In this document: one piece after another, positions 5,745 through 8,901 of the stretch
Position numbering within the stretch: position 1 is the stretch's first letter
Layout of the letters: each line of letters starts with the position of its first letter
Origin: an uncultured Lachnospiraceae bacterium
GTDB lineage: Bacteria > Bacillota > Clostridia > Lachnospirales > Lachnospiraceae
Reading direction: 5' to 3'
NCBI GenBank assembly: GCA_948441955.1
Contig: CAOJQZ010000086.1
Coordinates: 1 to 8,901, forward strand
Length of the DNA: 8,901 nucleotides
Notes under the pieces: model-generated
What the model was told of the DNA's origin: nothing
Databases searched by the model: none
Seen by the model: the letters and a program-made list of their open reading frames with translations, nothing else
Translations under genes and position numbers: made by a program

Positions 5745-7622
5745 ATGCGGAACATAAAAAGGATGCTGTGCTTATTATTGACAGGTGCGCTGCTATTAGT
5801 AAGCAGCGGTATAAATGTGCGTGCCGGCGCTATGTCAGAGGGAGCAGAAGACCTTTATGTGGACGAGCAATCGAAGCTAAATGGGGAAGCAGAGTATATG
5901 CCGGGAGAGATTCTTGTTTCATACCGGCCGCAGGCAGATGAGGAGATGCTGCAGTTTACACAGGAGATGGACGGCGATGTGACGGACATTGTATCAGATT
6001 CAGACGGGGAAAAGATTGCCGTAGTAAGTATTCCCGATGATATGACTGTAGAAGAGGCAATCGAAGAGTATTCACAAAATCCGGATGTTGAATATGCAGA
6101 GCCCAATTATATTATAGAACAATTACAGGAGGAGCTAAACACAACGGCTTCCGAGCCGGGGGTGGCCCGACAGTGGTATTTAGGCTATGTTAAGGCGGCA
6201 GCCGCGTGGAATTCTTTGCGTACATATAACAACAGCAAGGTCCGCGTGGCCGTAATAGATACTGGCGCAAGGCTGGAGCATGAGGATCTTAAAAATGTGA
6301 TAAATAAGAACCTGAGTATAGAAGTTGTTGAAAGTAATGACGGGACTGCGTTTACAGATATTCCCCTTCGCGGGGATGGATACCTGAATGGGACAGCAGA
6401 GAAAAACGACAGGACAACACACGGAACACATGTGGCGGGGATTGTTGCCGCACAGTCCGGGAACAGCGTTGGAATACAGGGAGTGGCAAGCGGCGGCGAG
6501 ACAGTAAAGAAGAATGGGATTGTAGATTTGGTAATGATTGACGCGTTTACTGAAATAAATGCAAAAAATGAGGATATTGCGACAACAGGATCTGTGATTT
6601 ATGCGATGCAGTATGCCCGGGAGGTTGGCTGTAAGGTAATAAATTTGAGCCTTGGCACGGAGAGCAACAGTAAATTTTTAGAAAGAGCGTGCCAGCAGTT
6701 AAAGAATGCAGGAATTACAATTGTATGCGCTGCCGGAAATGAGGGGAAAAATATAAGCACATATCCATCAGACTACCCATCTACGATTGGAGTGATTAAT
6801 ATCACGGAGCAGGGAGAAAGGGCATATACCTCTACTTACGGAGATGAAAAGGATCTATCTGCACCAGGAACAAATATTTACAGTACGATAAATACCGGAA
6901 ACAGCGCTTATGGGCTGCTTTCGGGAACCTCTATGGCCAGTCCGGTTGTCGCGGCGGCAGCAGCGATGCTGCTGTATGCCGAGCCTTTATTGTCGCCGGA
7001 GCAGGTATTGGATATACTCTGCAAAACTGCAGTAGATTTGCACACTCCGGGGAAGGATCCGGAAACAGGATACGGAGCGGTTGATATTGCGGCTGCGTTG
7101 AAAAGAGTAAAAGAAATGCAGAATCCCGGAAAAAGGGCGGAATGGAAGCGAAATGCAACAGGATGGTGGTACCAGAGAGCAGACGGAAGTTACCCGGTAA
7201 ATTGCTGGGAGAAGATTGACAGGCAATGGTACAGATTTGACAGCCGGGGGTACATGCGTACAGGATGGCTGAGGCTTGGGAATACATGGTATTATTTAAA
7301 AAGCAGCGGAGCGATGGCGGAGGGCTGGAACTATGTGGGAGGAAAATGGTATTATCTGACGCCGGGAAGCGGAGCAATGCGTACAGGATGGCTGAAGCTT
7401 GGGAATACATGGTATTATTTAAAAAGCAGCGGAGCGATGGCGGAGGGCTGGAACTATGTGGGAGGAAAATGGTATTATCTGACGCCGGGAAGCGGAGCAA
7501 TGCGTACAGGATGGTATACGGTTAACGGTAAATGGTATTATAGCTATACCAGCGGAGCAATGGCATCCAATACCTGGATTGGCTCCTATTATGTCAATCA
7601 TTCAGGAGTATGGATTCGGTGA
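5745..7622 (+). CDS. Secreted subtilisin-family (S8) serine protease with choline-binding tail
   Basis: 625 residues. The ribosome site AGGGGAGG (5731-5738) is six bases before the ATG. The signal peptide has likely cleavage after VRA (Ala27). Residues about 50-125 form a propeptide of the I9/fervidolysin type (YMPGEILVSY ... NPDVEYAEPNY), an intramolecular chaperone and inhibitor normally removed by self-cleavage. The catalytic domain is about 141-455, with the triad visible: Asp172 (AVIDTG), His226 (HGTHVAG) and Ser396 (SGTSMASP), plus oxyanion-hole Asn332 (AAGNEG). Nothing in these motifs looks broken, so an active endopeptidase is expected. Residues 466-625 are a choline-binding tail that would hold it on the cell's own wall, where it may mature or shed surface proteins; the substrate is not evident. 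It has its own consensus promoter at 5659-5687. The tail contains a nearly perfect 123-base tandem duplication. Confidence 0.95.
   Translation: MRNIKRMLCLLLTGALLLVSSGINVRAGAMSEGAEDLYVDEQSKLNGEAEYMPGEILVSYRPQADEEMLQFTQEMDGDVTDIVSDSDGEKIAVVSIPDDMTVEEAIEEYSQNPDVEYAEPNYIIEQLQEELNTTASEPGVARQWYLGYVKAAAAWNSLRTYNNSKVRVAVIDTGARLEHEDLKNVINKNLSIEVVESNDGTAFTDIPLRGDGYLNGTAEKNDRTTHGTHVAGIVAAQSGNSVGIQGVASGGETVKKNGIVDLVMIDAFTEINAKNEDIATTGSVIYAMQYAREVGCKVINLSLGTESNSKFLERACQQLKNAGITIVCAAGNEGKNISTYPSDYPSTIGVINITEQGERAYTSTYGDEKDLSAPGTNIYSTINTGNSAYGLLSGTSMASPVVAAAAAMLLYAEPLLSPEQVLDILCKTAVDLHTPGKDPETGYGAVDIAAALKRVKEMQNPGKRAEWKRNATGWWYQRADGSYPVNCWEKIDRQWYRFDSRGYMRTGWLRLGNTWYYLKSSGAMAEGWNYVGGKWYYLTPGSGAMRTGWLKLGNTWYYLKSSGAMAEGWNYVGGKWYYLTPGSGAMRTGWYTVNGKWYYSYTSGAMASNTWIGSYYVNHSGVWIR
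7140..7619 (+). repeat. Choline-binding repeat array, protease gene
   Basis: Starts with the NATGWWYQ...DGSYP lead module (codons 466-508), followed by alternating 20- and 21-codon units and a 37-codon terminal cap like that of the beta-helix protein. The cap residues agree at 28 of 37 positions by my count. Confidence 0.9.
7257..7502 (+). repeat. 123-bp tandem duplication in the protease tail
   Basis: Copies at 7257-7379 and 7380-7502 directly abut. They differ at a single base by my reading (G at 7273 against A at 7396, Arg to Lys). Each is exactly 41 codons, one 20-residue plus one 21-residue choline-binding unit, so gain or loss keeps the frame. A partial third start (CGTACAGGATGG) follows at 7503. 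Confidence 0.95.
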
Positions 7623-7643
7623 AATTATTTTAATATATAATAT

Positions 7644-7672
7644 TTTACGAAACGTGATAAATGTGATATTAT
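7644..7672 (+). promoter_or_regulatory. Probable sigma-A promoter for the muramidase gene
   Basis: TTTACG at 7644-7649 and TATTAT at 7667-7672 with a 17-base spacer (four of six and five of six consensus matches). They lie in the 87-base gap after the protease stop. No convincing terminator is visible in that gap, so the two genes may be partly co-transcribed. Confidence 0.5.
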
Positions 7673-7709
7673 GACTAAGAAGACTCAGAAGAAAGGAATT
7701 TTATACATT

Positions 7710-8901
7710 ATGAGAAAATTCAGATATATATTTGTAGCGTTACTTTTATCTTCTTTTATTGTATTACCGGCAAAAGCAGAGCAGGAGACAGGGACTGCAG
7801 GTTCCTCACTGGGAAAAGAGGTTATGAGTACGGAGGAAGCAGAGAATATGGAGGAAGAAATGCCCGATGGGGATTTGGCGCTGCGTGCGAAGGCATATGG
7901 ATGGCAGAAGGACAGTAAAGGCTGGTGGTATCTTTACAGCGACGGCAGCTATCCAAAGCTTTCATGGAGAAAAATAGACGGTAAATGGTGGTACTTTAAC
8001 AGCGAAGGCTACTGGGTGGATGATAATAGCTGCGAAACCGGAACAATCAAAGGTATCGACGTATCCGAGTGGCAGGGAGATATTAACTGGCAGTCCGTCA
8101 AAAAGGATGGGATTCAATTTGCTTTTGTCCGGCTGGGACATGATAATCATGTGTTAGATTATAAATATAAACAAAATATGCAGGGAGCGATTAATGCAGG
8201 CATACCGGTAGGAGTTTATTTTTATAGTACGGCGGTGAATGAGGAGCAGGCGATTTTAGACGCCCAGTATGTAATAGAGAATATGAAAGGGTATATGGTT
8301 TCTTATCCGGTAGCCATAGACTTGGAAGACAGTGCGCAGGACGGCTTAAGTAAAGCCCAGCTGGGAAAAATTGCAAAGGCTTTTTGTGATGAAGTCAGAA
8401 GGGCGGGTTATACGCCTATGCTGTACAGTAATGAGAACTGGTATTATAACCGTATTGACGTCAGTATGCTTAGTAATGTTGCCATGTGGATTGCAAGATA
8501 TAACGGAGTATGCGATACCAGTATTCCAAGGGGGATCTGGCAGTGCTGCAGTACCGGAAGGATTGCAGGCATTTATGGTAATGTAGATATCAATTTCAGC
8601 TATACGGATTATTTGTCGATTGTTACCCCGAGAACACAGCATGTTGAAGGTTATACTCCCACAAAGGGCTACTGGGTTAAGGATGACAAAGGATGGTGGT
8701 ACAGCTATTATAATGGAGGATACCCCAAGGCACAATGGGAAAAGATATTGGGAAAATGGTATCTGTTTGATGCAGAGGGTTACATGAAAACCGGCTGGCA
8801 GAAAGTGAATGGAAATTGGTATTACTTGGATGGTTCCGGAGCCATGCAGACTGGCTGGCAGACCATAGGAGGTAAGAAATATTATCTCAACAGTTCCGGA
8901 G
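7710..8901 (+). CDS. GH25 muramidase (lysozyme) with flanking choline-binding segments (3' end missing)
   Basis: Open to the right edge; 397 residues visible. The signal peptide (MRKFRYIFVALLL..., cleavage after AKA, Ala23) is followed by an acidic linker to about residue 60. A WWY-type choline-binding module occupies 64-107, GH25 about 115-308, and more choline-binding repeats run from 320 to the edge. GH25 is identified by KGIDVSEWQGDINW at 114-127 (Asp117), FAFVRLG, GVYFYS and the catalytic AIDLED segment (Asp204, Glu206). These enzymes hydrolyse the MurNAc-GlcNAc beta-1,4 bond of peptidoglycan; phage Cpl-1 likewise joins GH25 to choline-binding repeats. The start at 7710 is preferred because AAAGGA (7692-7697) precedes it and the signal peptide begins there. 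An in-frame ATG at 7671 has no ribosome site and overlaps the proposed -10 box. No phage gene is nearby, so a cellular autolysin is likelier than an endolysin. Confidence 0.95.
   Translation, partial: MRKFRYIFVALLLSSFIVLPAKAEQETGTAGSSLGKEVMSTEEAENMEEEMPDGDLALRAKAYGWQKDSKGWWYLYSDGSYPKLSWRKIDGKWWYFNSEGYWVDDNSCETGTIKGIDVSEWQGDINWQSVKKDGIQFAFVRLGHDNHVLDYKYKQNMQGAINAGIPVGVYFYSTAVNEEQAILDAQYVIENMKGYMVSYPVAIDLEDSAQDGLSKAQLGKIAKAFCDEVRRAGYTPMLYSNENWYYNRIDVSMLSNVAMWIARYNGVCDTSIPRGIWQCCSTGRIAGIYGNVDINFSYTDYLSIVTPRTQHVEGYTPTKGYWVKDDKGWWYSYYNGGYPKAQWEKILGKWYLFDAEGYMKTGWQKVNGNWYYLDGSGAMQTGWQTIGGKKYYLNSSG
7899..8030 (+). repeat. N-terminal choline-binding module of the muramidase
   Basis: Codons 64-107 encode GW..D.KGWWY...DGSYP...W..I.GKWWYF..EGY, the same two-unit lead module that opens the tails of the pce-like and protease proteins, here placed before the catalytic domain. 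Confidence 0.8.
8667..8901 (+). repeat. C-terminal choline-binding repeats of the muramidase (truncated by window)
   Basis: From codon 320 a second WWY lead module (to about 363) is followed by regular units (TGWQKVNGNWYYLDGSGAMQ-type) that continue past the right edge, so the total number of repeats is unknown. Confidence 0.9.

Noticed and set aside
6931..7500. A 189-codon minus-strand frame with repeated peptide blocks
   Set aside because: It is antisense to the protease catalytic domain and tail; the repeats mirror the choline-binding array, and the sense frame has clear domains and an intact triad.
7265..7525. An 86-codon + strand frame with an internal 41-residue repeat
   Set aside because: It lies entirely within the protease gene in another frame; its repetition is just the 123-bp duplication read out of frame, and it has no ribosome site.
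2917..8901. Regular 60-bp repeats as a possible CRISPR array or noncoding satellite
   Set aside because: The repeats are contiguous, in frame and encode choline-binding units; there are no spacers or cas genes.
7710..8901. Prophage endolysin
   Set aside because: The gene has a Sec signal peptide and sits in a run of surface-protein genes; no holin, tail or other phage gene is visible.

Overview
This window most likely comes from the chromosome of a Gram-positive Bacillota of the class Clostridia; a gut-type Lachnospiraceae is my best guess. The evidence is strong AAGGAG-type ribosome binding sites, Sec signal peptides, moderate GC and long C-terminal arrays of about 20-residue GW...WYY...G.M.TGW repeats, the choline-binding (CW_binding) repeat family. 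The family assignment is inference; there is no rRNA or housekeeping gene in view. Everything is on the + strand. I see no tRNA, insertion sequence, CRISPR array or minus-strand gene.

Layout: (1) 1-1076, the 3' part of a gene whose product has choline-binding repeats followed by a C-terminal VanW domain. (2) 1099-3339, 22 bases downstream and probably in the same operon, a secreted 746-residue protein with a predicted beta-helix-like N-terminal region, an InlB/Flg_new-like repeat region and a choline-binding tail; a hairpin terminator lies at 3363-3410. (3) 3489-5654, a metallo-beta-lactamase-fold protein strongly resembling pneumococcal phosphorylcholine esterase (Pce/CbpE), with a large extra segment and a long choline-binding tail. 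(4) 5745-7622, a subtilisin-family (S8) protease with propeptide, intact catalytic triad and choline-binding tail, behind a perfect TTGACA-17-TATAAT promoter. (5) 7710 to the window end, the 5' part of a GH25 muramidase whose catalytic domain lies between two choline-binding segments. This gene runs off the right edge.

All five products carry the same wall-anchoring repeat but a different head (VanW, beta-helix/adhesin-like, phosphorylcholine esterase, protease, lysozyme). The simplest reading is a cell-surface remodelling locus. The proteins would be exported by Sec and held non-covalently on choline-decorated wall polymers. There the muramidase cuts glycan, the protease processes surface proteins, and the Pce-like enzyme could strip phosphorylcholine and so change how many docking sites the whole set has. 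A Pce homologue next door is the best internal argument that the repeats bind choline rather than glucan. The coordinated function is inference; the domain assignments are read from sequence motifs.

At DNA level the tails contain 60-bp-period repeats and recent larger duplications: a 123-bp tandem pair with one mismatch in the protease gene, a 180-bp-offset pair in the pce-like gene and a 186-bp-offset pair at the left edge. These are likely sites of repeat-number variation and, in short-read data, of assembly error.
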